Assembly (NCBI GenBank): GCA_947278105.1
Contig: CAMYOR010000056.1
Coordinates: 1-6,377, forward strand
Length of the DNA: 6,377 nucleotides
From: an uncultured Tissierellia bacterium
Lineage (GTDB): Bacteria > Bacillota > Clostridia > Tissierellales > Peptoniphilaceae
Reading direction: 5' to 3'
Below are positions 1 through 6,297 of this stretch, piece after piece. Below the pieces are notes generated by a model that was not told the origin of the DNA, ran no database searches, and saw only the letters and a program-made list of their open reading frames with translations. The translations under genes and the position numbers were made by a program. Positions within the stretch are counted from its first letter, which is position 1; every line of letters starts with the position of its first letter.

Positions 1-436
1 GTTTAAAACCCTGATTCCCGACTTTCCTGTTCGGGCCAAGGAACACGACGGGGGCTTTATCGCTGGCGGGGAAAACTATGGGCAGGGCTCTTCCCGTGAG
101 CACGCAGCCTTTGTCTCCCTTTATCTGGGCGTCCGGGCGGTCTTTGCCAAAAGCTTTGCCCGGATTCATCGGACCAACCTCATTAACTCAGGGATCCTCC
201 CCCTGGTCTTTGAAAATCCCGAGGACTATAAGCTCTTTACCGAGGGGGCCACGGTGAAGCTGACCGACCTTCTCACTTCTTTCGAAAATCTCACTCCGAT
301 CCACGGTTTTGTCAACGGCAAGGATGTCGTCTTCCTCCATGCGTGCAATCAAATTGAAGGGCAGGTTCTTTTGGAGGGAGGCTATATCAACTACATTAAG
401 GACCACCAGGAATACTTTGACCGGATGATGAAATAG
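1..436 (+). CDS. acn: Aconitate hydratase, C-terminal part (5' end outside window)
   Basis: This is the last 144 codons of aconitase, read in frame from base 2 to the TAG at 434-436. Aconitase interconverts citrate and isocitrate through cis-aconitate in the cytoplasm, using a [4Fe-4S] cluster. The visible part is the swivel domain (domain 4). It carries the family signature GGENYGQGSSREHAA (bases 65-109), whose Ser-Ser-Arg contacts substrate carboxylates. This is followed by the FARIHRTNLINSGILPL block, also typical of aconitases. The cluster-binding cysteines lie in the missing N-terminal domains and cannot be checked. The end of the protein resembles the roughly 640-residue Clostridial type rather than the 890-residue AcnA type, but this is a judgement from memory. 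The next gene, isocitrate dehydrogenase, starts 9 bases downstream and uses the product. A homoaconitase or isopropylmalate isomerase is less likely given the citrate synthase in the same operon. Confidence 0.95.
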   Translation, partial: FKTLIPDFPVRAKEHDGGFIAGGENYGQGSSREHAAFVSLYLGVRAVFAKSFARIHRTNLINSGILPLVFENPEDYKLFTEGATVKLTDLLTSFENLTPIHGFVNGKDVVFLHACNQIEGQVLLEGGYINYIKDHQEYFDRMMK

Positions 437-440
437 GAGG
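435..440 (+). promoter_or_regulatory. Ribosome binding site of icd, nested in the aconitase stop
   Basis: AGGAGG lies 5 bases before the ATG at 446. Its first two bases are the last two of the aconitase TAG stop codon. Ribosomes ending aconitase would therefore sit on this site, which favours coupled translation. It fixes 446 as the start. Confidence 0.85.
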
Positions 441-445
441 AGACC

Positions 446-1504
446 ATGAAAAAGATTGTCACCCTCCTTCCCGGAGATGGAATCGGTCCGGAAATCACTG
501 AGTCCGTAAAAGAAGTGATCGCCGCTTCCCGGGCTCAGGTGGAATTTGAGGAGGTCCAGGCGGGGGCGCTCGCCCTGGAAAAAGAGGGGGCGCTAATTCC
601 GGACCGGACTGCCTTATCGATAGAAAAAAATAAGGTGGCCTTAAAAGGCCCCATCACCACTCCCATCGGCAAGGGCTTTCAAAGCGTCAATGTCCAGCTT
701 CGGAAGCGTTTTGACCTTTTTGCCAATGTCCGGCCGGTCCGATCCATCCCGGGCCTTCCCGGCCCCTATAAGGATGTGGACCTGGTAATTTTCCGTGAAA
801 ATACCGAGGACCTCTATGCAGGGATTGAAGAAGAGATCAGCCCGGAGGAAAAGCATTCCATTAAGGTCATCACAAAAAAGGCCTCGGAAAGAATCGCCCG
901 GGCAGCCTTTGAATATGGCCGAAGCCAGGCCTCTTTGGCAAAAGAAAGGGCGGCCGAAAAAACTTCCCCCCGGGCCTGGAAAAAGCCCAAGGTTTCCATT
1001 GTCACTAAGGCCAATATCATGAAGCTGACCGACGGTCTATTTTTAGAAACCTGCCGGGAAGTTTCCCGGGATTATCCCGAAATAGAAACCGAGGAAGTCC
1101 TGGTCGACGCCATGGCCATGAGGCTGGTTCTGGAGCCGGAATCCTTTGACCTTATCCTTACGGAAAATCTCTACGGGGATATCCTTTCAGACCTTTGTGC
1201 GGGCCTGGTTGGCGGCCTGGGCCTTGTGCCCGGGGCCAATATCGGAAAGGACCAGGCGATTTTTGAAGCGGTTCACGGGTCAGCGCCGGACCTTGCAGGA
1301 AAAAATCAAGCCAATCCTACGGCTCTGATTCTCGCCTCCTGCATGATGCTGGACCATATTGGACAGGCTGGGGCTGCAGGAGAAATTCGCCGGGCCCTAA
1401 AAAAAATTTTGAGCCTAGCTGAAAAAAGGACTCCTGATATTGGAGGCCCTTTGGGAACTAGAGAATTTACCCGGGAACTTGTCCGGGAACTAAAAAATGG
1501 GTGA
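446..1504 (+). CDS. icd: NAD-dependent isocitrate dehydrogenase
   Basis: This 352-residue cytoplasmic enzyme oxidatively decarboxylates isocitrate to 2-oxoglutarate. It belongs to the isocitrate/isopropylmalate dehydrogenase family. Visible motifs are GDGIGPE (10-16), the isocitrate-binding stretch with S80, N82, R86 and R96, FREN with R117, LYAG with Y124, the catalytic K188 in TKAN, and metal-binding D221, D245 and D249. S80 and N82 in SVNVQLRK fit isocitrate rather than isopropylmalate as substrate. In the cofactor loop HGSAPDLAGK (277-286), D282 and L283 stand where NADP enzymes such as E. coli Icd have Lys and Tyr, so NAD use is inferred. The length is near that of family members of about 330-350 residues. 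A basic, Ala-rich stretch at about 159-181 looks like an insertion of roughly 14 residues. Homoisocitrate dehydrogenase is the main alternative, but the aconitase and citrate synthase neighbours argue against it. Confidence 0.95.
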   Translation: MKKIVTLLPGDGIGPEITESVKEVIAASRAQVEFEEVQAGALALEKEGALIPDRTALSIEKNKVALKGPITTPIGKGFQSVNVQLRKRFDLFANVRPVRSIPGLPGPYKDVDLVIFRENTEDLYAGIEEEISPEEKHSIKVITKKASERIARAAFEYGRSQASLAKERAAEKTSPRAWKKPKVSIVTKANIMKLTDGLFLETCREVSRDYPEIETEEVLVDAMAMRLVLEPESFDLILTENLYGDILSDLCAGLVGGLGLVPGANIGKDQAIFEAVHGSAPDLAGKNQANPTALILASCMMLDHIGQAGAAGEIRRALKKILSLAEKRTPDIGGPLGTREFTRELVRELKNG

Positions 1505-1508
1505 GGAG
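1503..1508 (+). promoter_or_regulatory. Ribosome binding site of citrate synthase, nested in the icd stop
   Basis: GAGGAG lies 5 bases before the ATG at 1514. Its first two bases belong to the TGA stop of icd (1502-1504). The arrangement copies the aconitase-icd junction and supports the start at 1514. Confidence 0.8.
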
Positions 1509-1513
1509 AAAAA

Positions 1514-2857
1514 ATGAAAAAGACATTAATGGATGATCATGAGCTTCTGGAGGTCCTCGATGAGACGACTTCCCTGGACCCGGATCTCTACAAAAAATAT
1601 TCGGTCAAGCAGGGGCTTCGAAATGAAGATGGGACGGGAGTTCTCGTGGGAATTACCCGAATTTCAGGGGTTTTTGGCTACGAATATCTCGACGGAAAAA
1701 AGGTTCCCAGTCCCGGGCGGCTCCTCTACCGGGGCATTCCCCTTGAAGACCTGGTCCAGGGGATCTATGACGAGGGCCGTCTGGGCTATGAAGAGGTCGC
1801 CTTCCTCCTTCTTTTTGGCAAGCTCCCCACCCGGACCCAGCTGGGAGAAGCCATGAACACCATGACCCAGCTCTGCACCCTGCCGAAAGATTTTAAAGAA
1901 GATGTCTTTTTCAAAATCCCCTGCCAGACCCTGATGAATAAGCTTCAGCGTGTGGTTTTGACCCTCTATTCCTATGACCCCAATCCGGATGACACCTCGA
2001 TCGAAAATTCCCTCCTCCAGGCCTACAGTCTTCTTGCCAAGATGCCTCTTCTGGTCGCCTACTCCTACCGGGCCAAGCTCCACTACTTTGACGACAAGTC
2101 TTTGATTATCCACCAGCCGGTCCCGGGCGCCCATGTGGCCGAAAACCTTTTGCACATGATCCGGGACGACAGCCGGTTTGAGCCCTGGGAGGCAAAGCTT
2201 TTGGACCTTTGCCTGATTGTCCAGGCGGATCACGGCGGCGGAAACAATTCTACCTTCACCACCCACGTCATCTCCTCCACTGGAACGGACACCTATTCCG
2301 CAATTTCCGCGGCGATCGGGTCTCTAAAAGGGCCCAAGCACGGGGGCGCTAACGCCAAGGTCCTAGCCATGATTGAGGATATTAAGAAAAATTGCAAGTG
2401 GAAAAATCCGGAGAGCCTCCGGTTCTACTTAAGAAGAATTCTGGAAGGGGAAGCCTTTGACCATTCGGGTCTGATCTATGGGATGGGCCATGCCGTCTAT
2501 ACCCTCTCAGATCCGCGGACGGAGCTTTTGAAAGAAGCGGCCCGCAGCGTCGTCGCCTATGTCAATATGGAAAATGAGCTGGAACTGAGAGAAAATATTG
2601 AAAAAATTTCCCAGGAGCTCATGGTGGAAATGTTCGGGCCGGAAAAAAAGGTTTGTGCGAATGTCGATATGTATACGGGCCTGGTCTACCACATCCTTAA
2701 AATCCCAGATGACCTGGATACGCCAATTTTTGCCCTGGCCCGGCTGGCAGGCTGGTGTGCCCACCGTCTGGAGCAGCTTCAAGATAAAAAGATCATGCGC
2801 CCCGCCTACGTTTCCCTGGGAGAAAATCATGCCTATGTGCCTTTAAGTCAAAGGTAA
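1514..2857 (+). CDS. gltA: Citrate synthase (Si type)
   Basis: This 447-residue protein condenses acetyl-CoA and oxaloacetate to citrate, the entry step of the pathway encoded by this operon. Catalytic and substrate residues are recognisable by comparison with the E. coli and pig enzymes: H240 in QADHGGG, H276 in GPKHGGAN, H326 in GMGHAVY, R335 in DPR, D385 in NVDMYTG, R410 in ALARLAGW and R429 in MRP. The position after H326, usually Arg in GHRVY, is Ala here; I recall this as a feature of Clostridial-type enzymes. The protein is longer than Bacillus CitZ (about 370 residues). The extra length is mostly an acidic N-terminal segment of about 40 residues, which does not resemble the zinc-binding N-terminal domain. 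A 2-methylcitrate synthase cannot be fully excluded, but no prp genes are present and the neighbours are TCA genes. It is the last gene of the operon and is followed by a terminator. Confidence 0.95.
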   Translation: MKKTLMDDHELLEVLDETTSLDPDLYKKYSVKQGLRNEDGTGVLVGITRISGVFGYEYLDGKKVPSPGRLLYRGIPLEDLVQGIYDEGRLGYEEVAFLLLFGKLPTRTQLGEAMNTMTQLCTLPKDFKEDVFFKIPCQTLMNKLQRVVLTLYSYDPNPDDTSIENSLLQAYSLLAKMPLLVAYSYRAKLHYFDDKSLIIHQPVPGAHVAENLLHMIRDDSRFEPWEAKLLDLCLIVQADHGGGNNSTFTTHVISSTGTDTYSAISAAIGSLKGPKHGGANAKVLAMIEDIKKNCKWKNPESLRFYLRRILEGEAFDHSGLIYGMGHAVYTLSDPRTELLKEAARSVVAYVNMENELELRENIEKISQELMVEMFGPEKKVCANVDMYTGLVYHILKIPDDLDTPIFALARLAGWCAHRLEQLQDKKIMRPAYVSLGENHAYVPLSQR

Positions 2858-2867
2858 AGGAGGGAGG

Positions 2868-3698
2868 TCATTTTCCCCTTTTGGATTTCTTTTTTTCTCT
2901 TAAAGCCAGCAGCTGATCTTCAAAGACCAGCTGCTTTTTTTTGTTAAAAAAGGACCGGCTGGCCAGGGTAAGAAAGGTCAGAACACACAGGGAGCTCGTC
3001 CCAAGGATGGCCAGCATAATGGCGATCTGGTATTTGATGGCGGTATTGGGCGGGGAGCCCGAGAGGATCTGTCCGGTCATCATTCCCGGAAGGATCACAA
3101 TCCCCATCCCCGCCATCGAGCTTAAAGTCGGCAGGATTGCTGCGTCAAAAGTCTTATCAATGGAAGGCTTCATGGCCCTCTGCGGCTCTGCCCCCAAAAT
3201 GAGGGCCGCTTCAATTTGATCTTTTCCTTCCCGGACGGCGTCAATGAGCCGGGTCATGGCCAGGGCAACGGCGGTCATGGCATTTCCAATCATCATTCCC
3301 CCCAGGGGAATAAAATACTGGGGATCAAACCAAGGCCGGGGACGAACCACTAAAAAAAGAAAGTAACCGATACAAAAAAGGGTCCCCATCCACTGGGAGA
3401 GGGCCGCTGCCCTTTTAAGTTCAGGGGTAAGCGGAGTTTTGACCCGCTGGAAGATCGTAAAGACGGCAAAAATTTCCATAACTATAAGGACCAATAGGGT
3501 GATCCGGGGACTGGGTTTGGAAAGAATAAAGGTCAGAATATATCCGGCAATCATCAGCTGCACCGTCATCCGAAAGGCGGAGCTGACAAGGTCTTTTCCC
3601 CTCTGAATGTGGCGGATATTGCAAATGAGATAGGTGATGAGCGGGAAAGCATAGGCAAAGGCCATCTGCCCCCAGGATAAGTCCATGGCTCCTTTCAT
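2868..3698 (-). CDS. fetB: FetB-like ABC transporter permease (UPF0014 family)
   Basis: This 276-residue integral membrane protein is the permease partner of the ATPase encoded just upstream. It matches the YbbM/FetB family. The hallmark block is LPGMMTGQILSGSPP (203-217) followed by AIKYQI (220-225). A second conserved block runs from GGMMIGNAM (133-141) through IEAALILGA (162-170). About seven hydrophobic segments are visible, near 10-28, 43-60, 65-84, 103-119, 128-150, 195-213 and 224-246. E. coli FetAB is described as an iron exporter that helps resist oxidative stress; export of iron here is inference from the family. The C-terminal tail after about 252 is strongly basic and Lys-rich, probably cytoplasmic, and its codons contain the terminator of the opposite operon. 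The start at 3698 overlaps the fetA stop as ATGA and has a GGAGG 7 bases upstream. M5 is a weaker alternative start. Confidence 0.92.
   Translation of the reverse strand: MKGAMDLSWGQMAFAYAFPLITYLICNIRHIQRGKDLVSSAFRMTVQLMIAGYILTFILSKPSPRITLLVLIVMEIFAVFTIFQRVKTPLTPELKRAAALSQWMGTLFCIGYFLFLVVRPRPWFDPQYFIPLGGMMIGNAMTAVALAMTRLIDAVREGKDQIEAALILGAEPQRAMKPSIDKTFDAAILPTLSSMAGMGIVILPGMMTGQILSGSPPNTAIKYQIAIMLAILGTSSLCVLTFLTLASRSFFNKKKQLVFEDQLLALREKKKSKRGK
2908..2942 (+). terminator. Intrinsic terminator of the acn-icd-citrate synthase operon
   Basis: On the plus strand, AGCAGCTG (2908-2915) pairs perfectly with CAGCTGCT (2928-2935). Inside, after an A-C mismatch, TCT/AGA can add three pairs around a TCAA tetraloop. 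Eight T bases (2935-2942) end the structure. It starts 50 bases after the citrate synthase stop. On the minus strand the hairpin is not followed by a T run, so it should work in one direction only. It lies wholly within fetB codons 253-264. Confidence 0.85.
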
Positions 3699-4375
3699 TT
3701 TTCCGCCTCCCCTCTTTTCCTTGTTTCCAGATCCTCAAAGGATGAAAGGATTTTCCCTTCGCTTAAAGTGATGATCCGGTCGGCCCAGGTCCGGGCGATG
3801 GATGAGGCGTGGGTGACCATAACAACCGTGATCCTGCTTTTTCGGGCTTCCTCAAGGGTATCTCCGATGACCATGTTGGCTGTCTCCTCGTCCAGAGCCG
3901 AGGAGGGCTCGTCAAGAAGAAGGACCCGAGGGGCCATTAAAAGAACCCTCCCCAGGGCCAGCCGCTGTTTTTCCCCGCCGGAAAATTTCTCAATGGGATC
4001 TTCCAGGGATTTATTCAGGTGAATTCGAAGGAGCATTTCTTCTAAAAGGGGATCTTGCGCCGGCTCTTTCCCGGAATAATCCAAACCGATTAAAAGATTG
4101 TCGCGAACATTTCCCGGAAAGATCATGGGCTGTTGCTGGACCATCACGACTTCCCTTCGAACCTTGACCGGATCCCACTTATCCAGGGACTTTTCCCGGT
4201 AGAGGATCCTTCCGGAATCCGGACTTAAAAGAAGGTTCATCATTTTAAGAAGGGTGGTTTTGCCGCTCCCGCTCTCCCCGACCATGGCCAATATTTCCCC
4301 TTCAAGGATGTCTAAGGATTGGATCCATAAAATGTCCCGAAAGCGAAGGTCCCGTATTTCAAAAAGAGCGTTCAT
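3695..4375 (-). CDS. fetA: FetA-like ABC transporter ATP-binding protein
   Basis: This 226-residue cytoplasmic ATPase powers the FetB-type permease encoded directly downstream. All nucleotide-binding motifs are present: Walker A GESGSGKT (33-40), Q-loop around Q80-Q82, signature FSGGEKQ (131-137), Walker B VLLLDEP (151-157) with catalytic E156, D-loop SALD (159-162) and H-loop H189. The length agrees with E. coli FetA/YbbL (about 225 residues). The stretch QQQPMIFPGNVRDNL (80-94) also recalls that family. The pairing with a UPF0014 permease by a 4-base ATGA overlap makes the assignment firm. Its own start forms TAATG with the stop of the 59-codon ORF upstream. The only Shine-Dalgarno candidate is a weak AAGGGG (4389-4384), so translation probably depends on ribosomes arriving from that ORF. 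The transported ion is not visible from the sequence. Confidence 0.9.
   Translation of the reverse strand: MNALFEIRDLRFRDILWIQSLDILEGEILAMVGESGSGKTTLLKMMNLLLSPDSGRILYREKSLDKWDPVKVRREVVMVQQQPMIFPGNVRDNLLIGLDYSGKEPAQDPLLEEMLLRIHLNKSLEDPIEKFSGGEKQRLALGRVLLMAPRVLLLDEPSSALDEETANMVIGDTLEEARKSRITVVMVTHASSIARTWADRIITLSEGKILSSFEDLETRKRGEAEK
3706..3712 (-). promoter_or_regulatory. Ribosome binding site of fetB inside fetA
   Basis: The minus strand reads GGGGAGG here, 7 bases before the ATG at 3698-3696. It lies within the last codons of fetA and supports the start that overlaps the fetA stop, rather than the in-frame ATG four codons later, which has only a 2-base spacing from its own AGGAG. Confidence 0.75.
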
Positions 4376-4554
4376 TAGAAGGGCCCCTTGAGATATTCCT
4401 TGATCTTTTCCTCAAAGATTCGCCTTTCTTTTTCCTCCGGGCTTTCTTCGGCTCCGTTTGAGGCGGATGCCTCAAGCCTTTCCCCCATCCAGTCTTCGAG
4501 GGTTCCTCCGGTTTTTTCCTGAAAGTCATGAAAGTCTTCAAATTGATCGCCCAT
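4375..4554 (-). CDS. Small acidic hypothetical protein (59 aa), coupled to fetA
   Basis: I do not recognise this protein. The ORF runs from ATG (4554-4552) to TAA (4377-4375), giving 59 residues. A perfect AGGAGG stands 6 bases before the start, better than the site of the following gene. The stop overlaps the fetA ATG by one base (TAATG), a classic coupling junction. The product is strongly acidic, with 17 Asp/Glu against 8 Lys/Arg, has no cysteine and shows no membrane segment or signal peptide. Its N-terminus is rich in Phe and Asp around one His (D3, D7, H9, D10). A short linker rich in Ala, Ser and Gly (about 29-35) follows, then a charged segment (38-56) likely to be helical. Possible roles are an accessory protein of either ABC system or a translated leader controlling fetA; both are inference. 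An ORF in another frame overlaps it but lacks a comparable start signal. Confidence 0.78.
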   Translation of the reverse strand: MGDQFEDFHDFQEKTGGTLEDWMGERLEASASNGAEESPEEKERRIFEEKIKEYLKGPF

Positions 4555-4560
4555 TAGCTT

Positions 4561-4566
4561 CCTCCT
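4561..4566 (-). promoter_or_regulatory. Ribosome binding site of the 59-codon ORF
   Basis: The minus strand reads AGGAGG, 6 bases before the ATG at 4554. It lies in the 30-base gap after the permease stop, which otherwise holds no structure. This site is the main evidence that the small ORF is translated. Confidence 0.85.
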
Positions 4567-4584
4567 GATAAGGTTCTCGATTGG

Positions 4585-6297
4585 TTAAAAACGGTTGTAG
4601 GAGGAGAGATACTTTTCTCCCCTTACAAAGATATCATAGGCCGTAAAGCTAAGAAGGGCCAGGTCAATGAGAAAAATGCCCAGGGCCAGGGGACCCTTAT
4701 TGATCCCTGTAACAAAAACGAAGACGAAGCCGATGATCAAAAGAGTAAGGAGGCCCACGGAAATCATTGAATTTTTATTCTGTTTGACCGCCACAATCTC
4801 CTCGGTCCAATCCAGGTTGGGAGAGCGGACATCCATGCGAAATTCCAAAAGACCGATCGCAAGACTGGTGAGGAAAAAACTGAGAAGTAGCGGGATGCTA
4901 AAAGGCAGCCAAAACTGGATCAGGCCCAAAAAGACCAGGCCAATCAGGGTAAGGGGCAGGGCGGAGATCAGGTAGGAAGGGAGAAACTCTGCCAGGTAGA
5001 GGTCTCTTGCCCGAATGGGCATAGACTTAAAGCTTTCGATCTGCTGGGCATCCCGGGAGACGGCCGTGGCCGTGGCGGAGCCCATGAGGGCAAAAGCCCC
5101 AAGCCCCGCTCCTACAAGGATCCCCATGACAACGGGATTTCCCTGATCCTGGATAAATTCTCTTGCCAAAAGGTTAAGCTCTTCCCATCCCAGACCCTGG
5201 GCCTGAATCTGATCCCAGTTTTTCATCAGGGGAAAGCCCATGATAAAAAGCATCCAGAGGGGACTGAGGAAACTGGCGAAAACCACATTCATAAAGTAGG
5301 CTGAGGTCCGAAAGAGCAGGCGAAATTCCCATTGTATAAGAGCCTTTAGGGGGCTTTTCCCCTTTTCCAAAAGTTGCCGGCGGTCGCTTTTACTGATCTT
5401 TTTTTCCTTTTCGCTCGATCCACTCATCGAAAGGACGACCCGAAAATACAGGCCCTGGGCCAAAAAGAAAAGAAGGATAAAAAAGGCAACACTCGCCGCC
5501 AGGCTAAATCCGAGGCCCTGGAAAAGGCCAGTCCATCCCCCTGCAATCATCCGAATGGATCCTTTCAAAGTGGGGAAAAGGAGGGCCGCCTTGTCGATTC
5601 CCGTTTTCATGGAAGAAAGAGGAAGTGGGCCCTGGGCCGAACCCTGGCTAAAGGCTGAGGGAAAAGACCGGAGGAGAATATATAAAAGAATCGCCCCGCC
5701 GACGCCGATAATCCCCCCAATTAGGTTAAAGTGGTCCTTATTTCTCAGAAAGGGAAGGACCTGAAAGAGGACCAGAAAAACCAGGGCCATCAAAGAAACC
5801 AGCCACAGGGGCAAAAGAAGGCAGGAAAAGATCCATCCCAAAAGTCCGGAAAGGGAAAATTCGACCGTGAGATAGCCGGCCCCAGCCGGCACCCCTATCA
5901 GAGCAAAAATGGATAGGAGGTAGAGGTAGGCCGAGCCCAGCTTGGCCAGGAAAATCTCACCGGGCCGAAAGGGCATGGAGAGATAGGCCTCGATATCTCG
6001 GGCAAAAAAGAGCATGGTCGGGACGGCGATAAAGCAAATGAGGACTGTGAATAAGAGAGCCTCCAAATTCAAAAAGCCGATGACGATGGGAAGGTTCCCG
6101 CTTGCTTTTCCCGCCAGGCTGATCCCCCGGCCCATGGAGAAAAAGATCCATCCAAAATAGAGAAAGCTGAGGGCAAGAAGGAGGTATCTTCCTGCCTTTT
6201 GGGCCTGGGTCTGGGGCTTTTTCTGTTTGTTATTGATGCCCATAAATTCAAAGGAGTTTTTCTGACAAATTTTCAAAAGACTAAAGAACCGGTTCAA
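4585..6297 (-). CDS. ABC-2-like ABC exporter permease, 12 membrane segments in two halves
   Basis: This 570-residue membrane protein is the permease of an ABC exporter whose ATPase is encoded just upstream. About twelve hydrophobic segments fall in two sets of six: near 37-56, 70-98, 120-142, 150-180, 191-210 and 262-285, then 334-356, 388-412, 437-462, 465-487, 511-530 and 534-554. A charged cytoplasmic linker (291-330) separates them. Each half carries the same motif after its second segment: RDIEAYLSMPFRPGEIFLAK (100-119) and RDAQQIESFKSMPIRARDLY (415-434). This suggests an ancient duplication of an ABC-2-type unit, so one chain could supply both halves of the channel. It resembles a poorly described Bacillota family (possibly Pfam ABC_tran_2, from memory). 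The substrate is unknown. The start is TTG at 6297, chosen because GGAGGAGG lies 6 bases upstream; the first in-frame ATG is residue 19. The start overlaps the ATPase gene by 17 bases. Confidence 0.85.
   Translation of the reverse strand: MNRFFSLLKICQKNSFEFMGINNKQKKPQTQAQKAGRYLLLALSFLYFGWIFFSMGRGISLAGKASGNLPIVIGFLNLEALLFTVLICFIAVPTMLFFARDIEAYLSMPFRPGEIFLAKLGSAYLYLLSIFALIGVPAGAGYLTVEFSLSGLLGWIFSCLLLPLWLVSLMALVFLVLFQVLPFLRNKDHFNLIGGIIGVGGAILLYILLRSFPSAFSQGSAQGPLPLSSMKTGIDKAALLFPTLKGSIRMIAGGWTGLFQGLGFSLAASVAFFILLFFLAQGLYFRVVLSMSGSSEKEKKISKSDRRQLLEKGKSPLKALIQWEFRLLFRTSAYFMNVVFASFLSPLWMLFIMGFPLMKNWDQIQAQGLGWEELNLLAREFIQDQGNPVVMGILVGAGLGAFALMGSATATAVSRDAQQIESFKSMPIRARDLYLAEFLPSYLISALPLTLIGLVFLGLIQFWLPFSIPLLLSFFLTSLAIGLLEFRMDVRSPNLDWTEEIVAVKQNKNSMISVGLLTLLIIGFVFVFVTGINKGPLALGIFLIDLALLSFTAYDIFVRGEKYLSSYNRF

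Noticed and set aside
1664..2266. A long (200-codon) minus-strand ORF inside citrate synthase
   Set aside because: It lies antisense to conserved citrate synthase sequence, has no recognisable domain, and is explained by the codon bias of the real gene on the other strand.
2856..2881. AAAGGAGGG just after the citrate synthase stop, looking like a ribosome site for another plus-strand gene, with possible weak pairing to CCCCTTT
   Set aside because: No start codon with an open frame follows at a suitable distance, and the region enters antisense fetB. The pairing has a mismatch and a large loop, and no T run follows directly, so I call neither a gene nor a terminator.
4379..4389. Short palindrome AAGGG C CCCTT before fetA, considered as an operator or a hairpin hiding the ribosome site
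   Set aside because: The arms are only 5 bp with a 1-base centre, which cannot form a stable RNA hairpin, and it lies within the coding part of the small ORF. There is no independent evidence for regulation.
4359..4541. A 60-residue minus-strand ORF overlapping the 59-codon ORF and the fetA start
   Set aside because: It is very basic with low complexity, has no ribosome site at a proper distance, and runs into fetA out of frame. The ORF at 4554-4375 in the other frame has AGGAGG and a TAATG junction, so this one is a shadow.
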